From positions 2,232,001 to 2,296,000 of the forward strand of contig NZ_AP025518.1 of the NCBI RefSeq assembly GCF_022179545.1: 64,000 nucleotides of DNA. The letters are read 5' to 3'. Of the stretch, positions 56,962 through 64,000 are shown piece by piece. Numbering within the stretch: position 1 is the stretch's first letter; each line of letters starts with the position of its first letter. The translations under genes were made by a program, and so were the position numbers. The notes under the pieces are model-generated. The model had not been told where the DNA came from. It made no database searches and saw nothing but the letters and a program-made list of their open reading frames with translations. Source of the DNA: Mycolicibacterium fortuitum subsp. fortuitum (lineage in GTDB: Bacteria > Actinomycetota > Actinomycetes > Mycobacteriales > Mycobacteriaceae).

Positions 56962-57007
56962 TTCCGGCGTGATCGAGGGCGCGCCCGCGTCACCGATCAC
57001 GCCGGAA
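56962..57007 (+). terminator. Terminator hairpin after the SDR gene
   Basis: TTCCGGCGTGATCG (56962-56975) and CGATCACGCCGGAA (56994-57007) form a perfect 14-bp stem, 7 bp after the stop codon. Confidence 0.75.
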
Positions 57008-57026
57008 TCGCATACCGGGAGGCGTG

Positions 57027-58763
57027 ATGGCGACCATTGCAGACCAAGTCATCTCCGCGCTGACGCTGAGCGGGGTACGTCGCGTCTACGGCCTTCCCGG
57101 TGACAGCCTCAACGGATTCACCGACGCCATTCGGCGCAGCGGCGAGATCACCTGGCAGCACGTCCGCCACGAGGAGACCGCCGCCTTCGCCGCGGCCGCC
57201 GACGCCGCGCTGACCGGCCAGTTGGCCGTGTGTGCGGGCAGTTGCGGCCCGGGCAATCTGCACTTGATCAACGGGCTGTTCGATGCGCAGCGCAGCCGCG
57301 TGCCGGTGCTGGCCATCGCCGCCCACATTCCGCGCACCGAGATCGGGTCGGAGTACTTCCAGGAAACACACCCGCAGGACCTCTTCCGCGAGTGCAGTGT
57401 CTACTGCGAACTGGTCAGCACCCCCGAGATGGCGCCGCGCATCCTCGAGATGGCGATGCGAGCGGCCGTCGAAGACAACGGCGTGGCGGTCGTCGTCATC
57501 CCCGGCGAAATCTTCTTGCAGCGCGTAGGGGAGACACCCTGGGCAACGTGTCCGGTGCGGCCCACCCGATCCGTCGTGCGCCCCGACGACGAATCGGTGC
57601 GCCGGGCCGCAGACATCCTCAACGCCGCCGAGCGCGTCACCATCCTCGGCGGCGCCGGCGTGGCCGGTTCCCACGACGCGCTGATCGAACTGGCCTCCAC
57701 GCTGCAGGCCCCGGTCGTTCATGCGTTGCGCGGCAAGGAGTTCATCGAATACGACAACCCGTTCGACGTCGGCATGACCGGGCTGCTCGGCTTCGCCTCG
57801 GGTTACAAGGCCATCAAAGAGGCAGACACCCTGCTGATGCTGGGCACCGACTTCCCATATCAGCAGTTCTATCCCGAGGGCGCCACCGTCATCCAGGTCG
57901 ACATCCGCGGCCGCAATCTAGGCCGCCGCACCCCGATCGACCTCGGCTTGCGCGGCAGCGTCGCCGATACGCTGGCCGCGCTGCAGCCACTACTGCGTCC
58001 CAAGACCGACCGCGAGCACCTCGACCGGTCACTGCGCCACTACCGCAAAACCCGCGCGCAGCTCGACTCACTGGCCGTCAACGACCGCGACAAAACCCCG
58101 ATCCGGCCGGAATATGTTGCTGCCCTTGCCAACCGACTCGCCTCCGACGACGCCGTGTTCACCTGCGATGTCGGGTCCCCGGTGGTGTGGGCGGCGCGGT
58201 ATGTGACGATGAACGGCCGCCGCCGGCTGATCGGGTCGTTCAACCACGGCACCATGGCCAACGCGCTGCCGCACGCCATCGGGGCGCAGACCGCATTTCC
58301 TGGCCGTCAGGTGGTCGCGCTGGCCGGTGACGGCGGCCTGACCATGCTCTTCGGTGAGCTGGTCACGCTGATCCAGAACCGTTTGCCGGTCAAGGTCATC
58401 GTGTTCAACAATTCGTCGCTGAACTTCGTCGAGCTCGAGATGAAGGCTGCGGGCATCGTCACGTTCGGCACCGATCTGGTCAACCCGGACTTCGCCGCGG
58501 TGGCCCAATCGATGGGCATCTTCGGCCGCCGGGTCACCGAACCCGGTGACTTGGAACGGGCATTGACCGATGCGTTCGCTCACGACGGCCCCGCGCTCGT
58601 CGACGTCCACACTGCGCGCCAAGAACTGTCGATACCGCCGGCGATCACCGTCGAACAGGCAAAAGGCTTCTCGCTCTATGCGATCCGCACCATCCTGGCC
58701 GGGCGGGCGGACGAACTGCTGGACCTGGTCACCACCAACGTGGCCCGCCGCATCCTGGACTGA
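57027..58763 (+). CDS. Pyruvate dehydrogenase/oxidase (PoxB-like, ThDP-dependent)
   Basis: ThDP- and probably FAD-dependent enzyme of 578 aa. The N-terminal Glu that activates ThDP is in VRHEETAAFAA, the central domain includes VTILGGAGVAGSHDALIELA, and the ThDP-binding motif is GDGGLTMLFGELVTLIQNRL (GDG...NN at VFNNSSLNF). It is similar to bacterial pyruvate oxidases in length and order. I choose ATG 57027 after GGGAGG; GTG 57024 is an alternative. It has no obvious operon partner. Confidence 0.92.
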   Translation: MATIADQVISALTLSGVRRVYGLPGDSLNGFTDAIRRSGEITWQHVRHEETAAFAAAADAALTGQLAVCAGSCGPGNLHLINGLFDAQRSRVPVLAIAAHIPRTEIGSEYFQETHPQDLFRECSVYCELVSTPEMAPRILEMAMRAAVEDNGVAVVVIPGEIFLQRVGETPWATCPVRPTRSVVRPDDESVRRAADILNAAERVTILGGAGVAGSHDALIELASTLQAPVVHALRGKEFIEYDNPFDVGMTGLLGFASGYKAIKEADTLLMLGTDFPYQQFYPEGATVIQVDIRGRNLGRRTPIDLGLRGSVADTLAALQPLLRPKTDREHLDRSLRHYRKTRAQLDSLAVNDRDKTPIRPEYVAALANRLASDDAVFTCDVGSPVVWAARYVTMNGRRRLIGSFNHGTMANALPHAIGAQTAFPGRQVVALAGDGGLTMLFGELVTLIQNRLPVKVIVFNNSSLNFVELEMKAAGIVTFGTDLVNPDFAAVAQSMGIFGRRVTEPGDLERALTDAFAHDGPALVDVHTARQELSIPPAITVEQAKGFSLYAIRTILAGRADELLDLVTTNVARRILD

Positions 58764-58767
58764 GCGC

Positions 58768-59442
58768 TCAGGCCGGTCGCGGAATCGCCGCCGCCGTGCT
58801 CTGACCCAGCCATTTCGGAATGGCCCGGCGCACATCAGCCGATCCTGACAACGCGACGCTGCCGTCGAGCACCGCACGGGCCCATCCGACATCGCCGCGC
58901 CAGATCTCGATCAGCGAGCGCAGGTGGGCCTGTACGGTGCCGGCTACTTCGTAACCGGGGTCGAAATCACAGACATCGGCCTGCCCGTCACTCACCGTGA
59001 GCCACCACCTCGAAGCCTTGGGGGCAACACCGTCGAGCACGAATGCGATGGTGGTGCGCGACCTCGGCCAGGCGTCGACGGGGATGGTGCGGCGCATGTC
59101 CCACATCAGCAGGTGCGGATCGAGATCCTGCTCGCCCAGTTCACCGATCCACCGCACCCCCCACGCGCCGAGCGCATCGACCACTGCGGCGAGTTCCTGG
59201 CCGCACGGGGTGAGGGAATAGGTTGTCCGCCCGTCGGACTCGGAGCGCTCGATGACTCCGGCGCGGGCCAGCGATTTCAGCCGCTTGGACAACAACGCCG
59301 GCGACATCTTCGGGACTCCGCGGCGCAGGTCGTTGAAGTGGGCGCTGCCGCGCAGCAGTTCCCGGACCACGAGCAAGGTCCAGCGCTCGTCGAGCAATTC
59401 CATGGCCTTGGCCACGGGACAGAACTGGCCATATGTCGACAT
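58768..59442 (-). CDS. HxlR-family transcriptional regulator
   Basis: Winged-helix regulator of 224 aa. The N-terminal HxlR domain includes FCPVAKAMELLDERWTLLVV with the typical Cys and RGVPKMSPALLSKRLKSLAR. The C-terminal half (about 105-224) resembles a sterol-carrier-like ligand domain. I use the ATG at 59442 with GGGAGG upstream; the open frame extends further. It converges with the pyruvate oxidase gene (5-bp gap) and diverges from the methyltransferase at 59604, its probable target. Confidence 0.92.
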   Translation of the reverse strand: MSTYGQFCPVAKAMELLDERWTLLVVRELLRGSAHFNDLRRGVPKMSPALLSKRLKSLARAGVIERSESDGRTTYSLTPCGQELAAVVDALGAWGVRWIGELGEQDLDPHLLMWDMRRTIPVDAWPRSRTTIAFVLDGVAPKASRWWLTVSDGQADVCDFDPGYEVAGTVQAHLRSLIEIWRGDVGWARAVLDGSVALSGSADVRRAIPKWLGQSTAAAIPRPA

Positions 59443-59509
59443 CGGCGGTTTACCTCCCGGGAGGATGCGCGGCTTTCTAAGTACACCGCGCTCAGGGCCT
59501 GGAAGCCAG

Positions 59510-59541
59510 TACAGATCCAGAACCTGACCCACTACAGATCC
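59510..59541. promoter_or_regulatory. Direct repeat in the HxlR/methyltransferase divergent promoter
   Basis: TACAGATCC occurs at 59510-59518 and 59533-59541 (23 bp apart, about two helical turns). CCAGTAC/GTACTGG-type complementary words are also present. It may be an HxlR binding region. Tentative. Confidence 0.3.
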
Positions 59542-59603
59542 GGTACTGGATTGAGCGTGCTGCGCGGGTTGACGATGAAGCGAACATCCGAGAGGAGCTC
59601 GCC

Positions 59604-60419
59604 ATGAACGTCACGACCACCGACGTGGAGTTGGAGGCCAAGCACCGGGCGCTGTGGGCGTTGGGGGACTACGCGGCCATTGCCGCCAACATCGTGCGTC
59701 CGCTCGGGTCCGCGCTGGTCGAGGCCAGCGGCATCGGGCCCGGCGACCGCGTGCTGGACGTGGCGGCCGGGACCGGCAACGTCGCGATTCCCGCGGCCGC
59801 GAAGGGTGCGCAAGTGACCGCCAGTGACCTGTGCCCCGAGCTCGTCGAACAGGGACGTCGGCTGACTGCGGAGGCCGGGATGGCCATCGAGTGGGCCGAG
59901 GCCAACGCCGAGGCATTGCCCTACATGGACGATTCCTTCGACACCGTGCTGTCCTGCATCGGGGTGATGTTCGCCCCGCACCACCAGCGGGCCGCGGATG
60001 AACTGCTGCGGGTGACCCGCCCGGGCGGGCGCATCGGCCTGATCTCCTGGACACCAGAGGGATTCATCGGGCAGCTGTTCGCGACGATGAAACGGTACGT
60101 ACCCGCTCCGCCTCCGGGGGTGTCCCCGCCGCCGCGCTGGGGCGACGAGGAGTACGTGCGTGCCCTGCTCGGGGACAGGGTGCGGGATGTCCACTGTGAG
60201 AGAAGGCAGTTGGACGTCAGCGCATACCCCGATGGCGCGGCGTTCCGCGATCACTTCAAGGCCGACTACGGGCCCACGATCTCGGCGTACCGGGCCATCG
60301 CGGCCGACGCTGACCGCGTCGCGCAGCTGGACGCGGAGATCGCCGCTCTCGGCGACAAGTTCCTCACCGGCACCACGATGCCCTGGGAATACCTGCTGAC
60401 AGTGGCGAACACACACTGA
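59604..60419 (+). CDS. Class I SAM-dependent methyltransferase
   Basis: Methyltransferase of 271 aa. The SAM-binding motif I is VLDVAAGTGNVAIP (about residues 49-62), motif II acidic Asp is in ASDLCPELVEQ, and EANAEALPYMDDSFDTVLS with PGGRIGLISW follow. The substrate is not apparent; ubiquinone/menaquinone or small-molecule methyltransferase families are both possible. It is divergent from the HxlR gene. Confidence 0.9.
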   Translation: MNVTTTDVELEAKHRALWALGDYAAIAANIVRPLGSALVEASGIGPGDRVLDVAAGTGNVAIPAAAKGAQVTASDLCPELVEQGRRLTAEAGMAIEWAEANAEALPYMDDSFDTVLSCIGVMFAPHHQRAADELLRVTRPGGRIGLISWTPEGFIGQLFATMKRYVPAPPPGVSPPPRWGDEEYVRALLGDRVRDVHCERRQLDVSAYPDGAAFRDHFKADYGPTISAYRAIAADADRVAQLDAEIAALGDKFLTGTTMPWEYLLTVANTH

Positions 60420-60448
60420 GCGGTTAGGGCAACTGGCACCATGACTGC

Positions 60449-61513
60449 ATGCCGGACGACGTACAGGAATTGCCGACTCTCAGCGCTACCGACCAGGACG
60501 CCATCGGGCGTTGGCTGCGAGAGCAGCGGATCGGAACGACTCTGACCGATGTGGCACCGCTGACCGGCGGCACCCAGAACATCGTCGTCGGTATGTCCGT
60601 CGATGGACGTCGAATGGTATTGCGGCGCCCGCCCTTACACCCCCGACCGACCAGCGACAAGACCATGCTGCGGGAGATCGCGGTACTACGCACGCTCACC
60701 GGTTCGGCCGTCCCCCATCCTGGATTCATTGCTGCCTGTACCGATCTCGATGTGATCGGGGTGGTGTTCTACCTGATGGAGGAAGTCGACGGGTTCAACC
60801 CCGGTACCGAGGTCAGCCAGGCTTATCAGAACGACGCGGACCTGCGGTACCGGGTCGGCTTGTCGTATGCCGGGAGCCTGGCCGAACTGGGCAACGTGGC
60901 GTGGGAGAACAGTGAACTGGCCGCCATCCGCCGGCCGGGATCATTTCTGGCCCGCCAGGTTCCGCAGTTCCTCGGTCTGCTCGACAGCTACCGGCACGAG
61001 CATTACTCACCCGAGTCATTGGCGGGCGTGGGGGAGTTGGCCCAGTGGCTGGAGGACAATCGGCCGCCCGACGCCGAACCGGGCATCATGCACGGCGACG
61101 CCCACCTCAATAACGTCCTGTTGCGCCGGGAGGCGCCCGAGCTGGCCGCGTTCATCGATTGGGAGATGTGCACAATCGGTGATCCGCTGCTCGATCTCGG
61201 TTGGATGCTGGTGTGCTGGCCCGACGACCCGAATCCGATCAACGCGGGATCGGCACTGGCCGCACTCGGTGGCCTGGCGCACCGCAGTGAGCTCATCGAG
61301 GCCTACCGCGCCGCCGGCGGCCGTCGGACCGACCAGCTGGATTGGTATGTGGCGCTGGCCTGTTTCAAACTCGGCATCGTGATCGAGGGCACCTGGTCGC
61401 GATACCTGGCCGGGCGGGCCAGCCGTGACGCCGGAGAGCAGCTGCACGCTTCTGCGGAGAACCTGCTGGCGCTGGGGACGCGGGTAGCCAAGGGGGACAA
61501 TCCCTTCGGGTAG
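60449..61513 (+). CDS. APH/ACAD10-like phosphotransferase
   Basis: Kinase-fold protein of 354 aa: the catalytic loop IMHGDAHLNNVLL and the metal loop IDWEMCTIGDPLLDLGWML. N-terminal LTGGTQNIVVGM and VLRRPPLHPRP belong to the ACAD10-type aminoglycoside-phosphotransferase group that is widespread in mycobacteria. The substrate is unknown; 4-hydroxyacyl-CoA phosphorylation has been shown for eukaryotic relatives, so lipid metabolism is plausible. It is separated by 29 bp from the methyltransferase. Confidence 0.9.
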   Translation: MPDDVQELPTLSATDQDAIGRWLREQRIGTTLTDVAPLTGGTQNIVVGMSVDGRRMVLRRPPLHPRPTSDKTMLREIAVLRTLTGSAVPHPGFIAACTDLDVIGVVFYLMEEVDGFNPGTEVSQAYQNDADLRYRVGLSYAGSLAELGNVAWENSELAAIRRPGSFLARQVPQFLGLLDSYRHEHYSPESLAGVGELAQWLEDNRPPDAEPGIMHGDAHLNNVLLRREAPELAAFIDWEMCTIGDPLLDLGWMLVCWPDDPNPINAGSALAALGGLAHRSELIEAYRAAGGRRTDQLDWYVALACFKLGIVIEGTWSRYLAGRASRDAGEQLHASAENLLALGTRVAKGDNPFG

Positions 61514-61528
61514 CCCGCGTAAGGGGAA

Positions 61529-62290
61529 TCAGTACGTGTCGAGCGCGAGCTTGACCGCAAGCGCCACACCCGCGGCGCCGATCAGCAAACGCAGAGGCGC
61601 AGCGGGCGCATGTCGCACGATCACCGGGCCGAGGCGCGAACCGATCAGGCACCCGGCGCCCAACGGGACGACCGCAGGCCAGTACACCGGCGCGACCACG
61701 ATGAACGCGACCGCGGCAACGGCGTTGGCCACACCGAGGATCACATTCTTGGAGGCGTTGGCGTGTGCCAATGTCGCGCCGCCGGTACGCAGCAGCAGCG
61801 CCAGCAGCAGCACGCCGGCAGCGGCGCCGAAGTAGCCGCCGTAGATGGTGATCAGAAAGATCGCGCCGGCCTCCATCGCGACCTTGATCCGATGGCCGCG
61901 GTGGTTGGACACCCGGGTTTCCCGCTGGCGGCCCCGCGGCATCAGAATCGCCACCGACGCGAACGCCAGGAGCACCGGGACCACCCGCTCGAAGCCCTCG
62001 GCCGGGGTACACAGCAGCAGGGCTGCGCCGACAGCTCCGCCGGCCACTGCTACGGGGATGATCCGCTTGAGCCAGGCTCGCTGTCCGGCTAGTTCGGGCC
62101 GGGACCCCAGCACCGAACCGACACCGTTGAAGATCAACGCCACGGTGTTGGTCACATTCGCGGTGACCGGAGGTAGCCCGATCAACAGCAGCGCGGGATA
62201 GGTGGCGACCGAGGCCAGTCCGGCGATGCTGCCGGTGAGTCCGCCGCAGATACCGGCCACCACGAGCAAGGCGACCTCACCGACGCTCAT
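61529..62290 (-). CDS. TauE/SafE family sulfite exporter/permease
   Basis: Integral membrane protein of 253 aa with about 8 hydrophobic segments. The N-terminal VAGICGGLTGSIAGLASVAT and the second half ITIYGGYFGAAAGVLLLALL repeat the duplicated TauE motif. It probably exports sulfite, organosulfonates or another small anion. It is convergent with the kinase gene and divergent from the leader/LeuA-domain gene. Confidence 0.9.
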   Translation of the reverse strand: MSVGEVALLVVAGICGGLTGSIAGLASVATYPALLLIGLPPVTANVTNTVALIFNGVGSVLGSRPELAGQRAWLKRIIPVAVAGGAVGAALLLCTPAEGFERVVPVLLAFASVAILMPRGRQRETRVSNHRGHRIKVAMEAGAIFLITIYGGYFGAAAGVLLLALLLRTGGATLAHANASKNVILGVANAVAAVAFIVVAPVYWPAVVPLGAGCLIGSRLGPVIVRHAPAAPLRLLIGAAGVALAVKLALDTY

Positions 62291-62367
62291 GCCGCCTCCA
62301 CCCCGCAGAGACTACGGAGTCACAAAATGTTTGCGTGACCGACCGGGCTGCGTCTAGCATCGCCAAC

Positions 62368-62409
62368 GTGCCAAGGCGACTTGTAGTAGCAACCCGCAGC
62401 GGGGTCTGA
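62368..62409 (+). CDS. Putative leader peptide (branched-chain-type attenuator)
   Basis: Small open reading frame encoding 13 residues, MPRRLVVATRSGV, starting with GTG and ending at TGA inside a perfect palindrome GGTCTGATCAGACC (62403-62416). It contains a Leu-Val-Val run and lies upstream of a LeuA-domain gene. The attenuator role is inferred from the arrangement and was not tested. It lacks a convincing ribosome-binding site. Confidence 0.55.
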   Translation: MPRRLVVATRSGV

Positions 62410-62433
62410 TCAGACCGACCCCTCGCTGTGGGT
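62391..62433 (+). terminator. Attenuator-like hairpin
   Basis: ACCCGCAGCG-GGGTC (from about 62391) pairs with GACCCC-TCGCTG-TGGGT (to about 62433), a stem of about 15 bp with one bulge and mismatch; the overlapping GGTCTGATCAGACC palindrome offers an alternative fold. The leader's stop codon lies within this structure, as in transcription attenuation. Confidence 0.55.
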
Positions 62434-62483
62434 CGTTCGCTACTTCGTCGGTCAATCTCCCTCTAGCCAGAGAAGACCGGCAC

Positions 62484-62996
62484 ATGCAACTCATCACATC
62501 CGCACCGCAATCGAGCGCAATGTCGTCGTTCGCCGCGCATTTCACCAACCCGCTGCCGCGCGGTCTGCGGGAAGCCGGCGAGTCATCCTCCTGGGAGCAG
62601 TTCCTGGACGAATACGCGGGCGGCCCGGGCACGCTGAAACTCGGGCAGTGGGCCTGTACCGATACCGAGCGTGCGGCCAGCAAGCTCGGGCCGCAAGCCC
62701 GCCACTACCAGGCCACCTTGGCGCTGGGCGAGCACATCAGCACTTCGACCGCGGCCGCGTGTGGGCCCGTCGCCGCGCTGACCGAGATGCTCTACGAGCA
62801 CGGGATCATCGTCGAGACCATGTCGTTTCATCAGCTGCCCACCGGCGGTCGGACCGCGACTTTCATCGAGGGCTGCGACGGCCTGCACAGCGAGTGGGCC
62901 ATGGGGCTCGACGATGATCCGGAACGGTCGGCGCTGTACGCCGTGATCGCGTGTGCGAATCGGCTGATGAGCAATCGGTTTCTGGCGACAGCCTGA
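62484..62996 (+). CDS. Freestanding LeuA regulatory (allosteric dimer) domain protein
   Basis: Protein of 170 aa with no catalytic barrel. Its C-terminal part matches the 2-isopropylmalate synthase regulatory domain in outline: GPVAALTEMLYEHGI, then FHQLPTGGRTATFIEG, and a terminal AVIACANRLM where LeuA has A(V/L)xxxxNRL. It may sense leucine or bind a related synthase as a regulatory partner. It follows the attenuator-like leader by 74 bp. The start codon ATG is supported by GAGAAG. Confidence 0.75.
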   Translation: MQLITSAPQSSAMSSFAAHFTNPLPRGLREAGESSSWEQFLDEYAGGPGTLKLGQWACTDTERAASKLGPQARHYQATLALGEHISTSTAAACGPVAALTEMLYEHGIIVETMSFHQLPTGGRTATFIEGCDGLHSEWAMGLDDDPERSALYAVIACANRLMSNRFLATA

Positions 62997-63007
62997 CAAC
63001 GCCGAAC

Positions 63008-63055
63008 GGCCAGTTGGGGCACGCGAATTCCTCCGAAAGCGTGCCACAACTGGCC
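63008..63055. terminator. Bidirectional terminator hairpin
   Basis: GGCCAGTTGGGGCACGC (63008-63024) pairs with GCGTGCCACAACTGGCC (63039-63055) with one mismatch, 11 bp after the LeuA-domain gene and 19 bp from the convergent P450 stop. Confidence 0.8.
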
Positions 63056-63073
63056 AGTGGACCAACGATTGAT

Positions 63074-64000
63074 TCAGTGCAGCGGACGCAGCACGATCGG
63101 CATGCCGTCGATCGGCACCGGCATGCCGCCGTAGTCGTAGCTGGGCCGGTAATCCGGGCTGGCGAGTTCCAGCTTGTAACGGCGCAGCAGCCGGTGCATC
63201 ACCGTCTTGATCTCCAGCTGGCCGAACACCATGCCGATGCACTTGTGCGCGCCACCGCCGAACGGGGCGAACGCGTAGCGGTGCTTCTTGTGCTCGCTGC
63301 GCGGCTCGGCGAAGCGCTCCGGGTCGAACTTCTCCGGATCGGTCCACAGCTCGGGCAGCCGGTGGTTGATCGACGGCCAAGTCACCACGCTCGTGCCGGC
63401 AGGGATGAAGTAGCCCAGCAGGTCGGTGTCGCGCACCGCCTGGCGGAAGTTGAACGGCAGCGGCGTCATCATCCGCAGTGACTCGTTGATCACCAGGTCG
63501 TAGGTTTCCAACTTGTCCAGAGACTCGAAGTCCAGGGGACCGTCGCCGATACGGGCGGAGTCGTCGCGCAGGCGTTCCTGCCACTCCGGATTGGCCGCCA
63601 GGTGATAGCACATGGTCGTCATCGTCGACGTCGACGTGTCGTGGGCAGCCATCATCAGGAAGATCATGTGGCTGATGATCTGGTCGTCGGTGAAGCTCTG
63701 GCCGTCCTCATCGGCGGTATGACAGAGCACGCTGAACATGTCGGTGCTCTCGGACTGTCGCTTCTCACTGATGCGGCTGGCGAAGTACTCCTCCAGGGTC
63801 TTGCGGGCCTGGATGCCGCGCCACCACTTGAGCGGTGGCACCGGTGTCCGCACGATCGCGTTGCCGGCCCGCGTGGTGGTGGTGAACGCGTTGTTGACGG
63901 TGGTCACAAGCGCGCGGTCGGTGCCGGCCGGTACGCCCATGAACACCTCGGACGCGATGTCGAGCGTGAGCTCCTTCATCGCCGGGTGCAGCAGGAAGCG
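63074..64000 (-). CDS. Cytochrome P450 (partial, N-terminus outside window)
   Basis: C-terminal 308 codons of a P450, continuing past the right edge; the residues before the first in-window ATG read RFLLHPAMKEL, typical of the middle of a P450. The I-helix is LMMAAHDTSTST, the ExxR region is NESLRMMTPLP, and the haem loop is FAPFGGGAHKCIGMVFGQLE. It looks more like the CYP51/CYP136 branch than the soluble P450s in the supercluster. A CYP136 relation (Rv3059, near ligB in M. tuberculosis) is possible but not shown. Confidence 0.93.
   Translation of the reverse strand, partial: RFLLHPAMKELTLDIASEVFMGVPAGTDRALVTTVNNAFTTTTRAGNAIVRTPVPPLKWWRGIQARKTLEEYFASRISEKRQSESTDMFSVLCHTADEDGQSFTDDQIISHMIFLMMAAHDTSTSTMTTMCYHLAANPEWQERLRDDSARIGDGPLDFESLDKLETYDLVINESLRMMTPLPFNFRQAVRDTDLLGYFIPAGTSVVTWPSINHRLPELWTDPEKFDPERFAEPRSEHKKHRYAFAPFGGGAHKCIGMVFGQLEIKTVMHRLLRRYKLELASPDYRPSYDYGGMPVPIDGMPIVLRPLH

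Overview
The window looks like chromosome of a rapidly growing mycobacterium (Mycolicibacterium-like). It has high GC, many GTG starts, several F420-type luciferase-like oxidoreductases, dense fad/ech/P450 gene content, and a yqeY-ligB-cstA-ybdD block whose ligB-cstA order matches my memory of Rv3062-Rv3063 in M. tuberculosis. I saw no rRNA, tRNA, CRISPR array, insertion sequence or prophage. The species is an inference.

Region 1 (1-51.5 kb) is a very large catabolic supercluster. It holds six crotonases, a FadA-like thiolase, an Ltp2-like thiolase/aldolase with a DUF35 partner, two acyl-CoA synthetases, a pair of acyl-CoA dehydrogenases, two aldehyde dehydrogenases, several SDRs, two P450s, a KshA-like Rieske oxygenase, Baeyer-Villiger-type flavin monooxygenases, three luciferase-like oxidoreductases, four amidohydrolase-2 proteins, a DapA-type aldolase, a molybdopterin oxidoreductase and an acyl-CoA carboxylase beta chain. 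The gene set implies oxidative activation of a hydrophobic, probably cyclic, substrate, CoA activation, and beta-oxidation or retro-aldol shortening. The substrate cannot be read from the sequence.

The main finding is a bipartite 19-bp operator, consensus TACNGWA-N5-TACNGTA. I found it 14 times between 2178 and 51526, always directly upstream of supercluster genes and always with exactly 12 bp between the two half-site centres. It ties about 18 transcription units into one putative regulon. The best candidate regulators are two paralogous TetR proteins (10475-11215 and 28362-29060); the second is co-transcribed with an operator-bearing P450 gene.

Some islands in region 1 lack this operator: a mymA-like cassette (5.1-10.3 kb: MerR, flavin monooxygenase, ferritin-like di-iron protein, SDR, lipase) under its own 24-bp palindrome; a TetR/kinase/SnoaL/LLM unit (41.4-44.6 kb); and a rifampicin monooxygenase gene (44.8-46.2 kb) preceded by a rifamycin-associated-element-like inverted repeat.

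Region 2 (51.6-64 kb) is more ordinary chromosome: ybdD-cstA-ligB-yqeY on the minus strand, a type II 3-hydroxyacyl-CoA dehydrogenase-like SDR, a pyruvate oxidase-like TPP enzyme, an HxlR regulator divergent from a methyltransferase, an APH-family kinase, a TauE/SafE exporter, a freestanding LeuA regulatory-domain protein behind an attenuator-like leader, and a partial P450 at the right edge.
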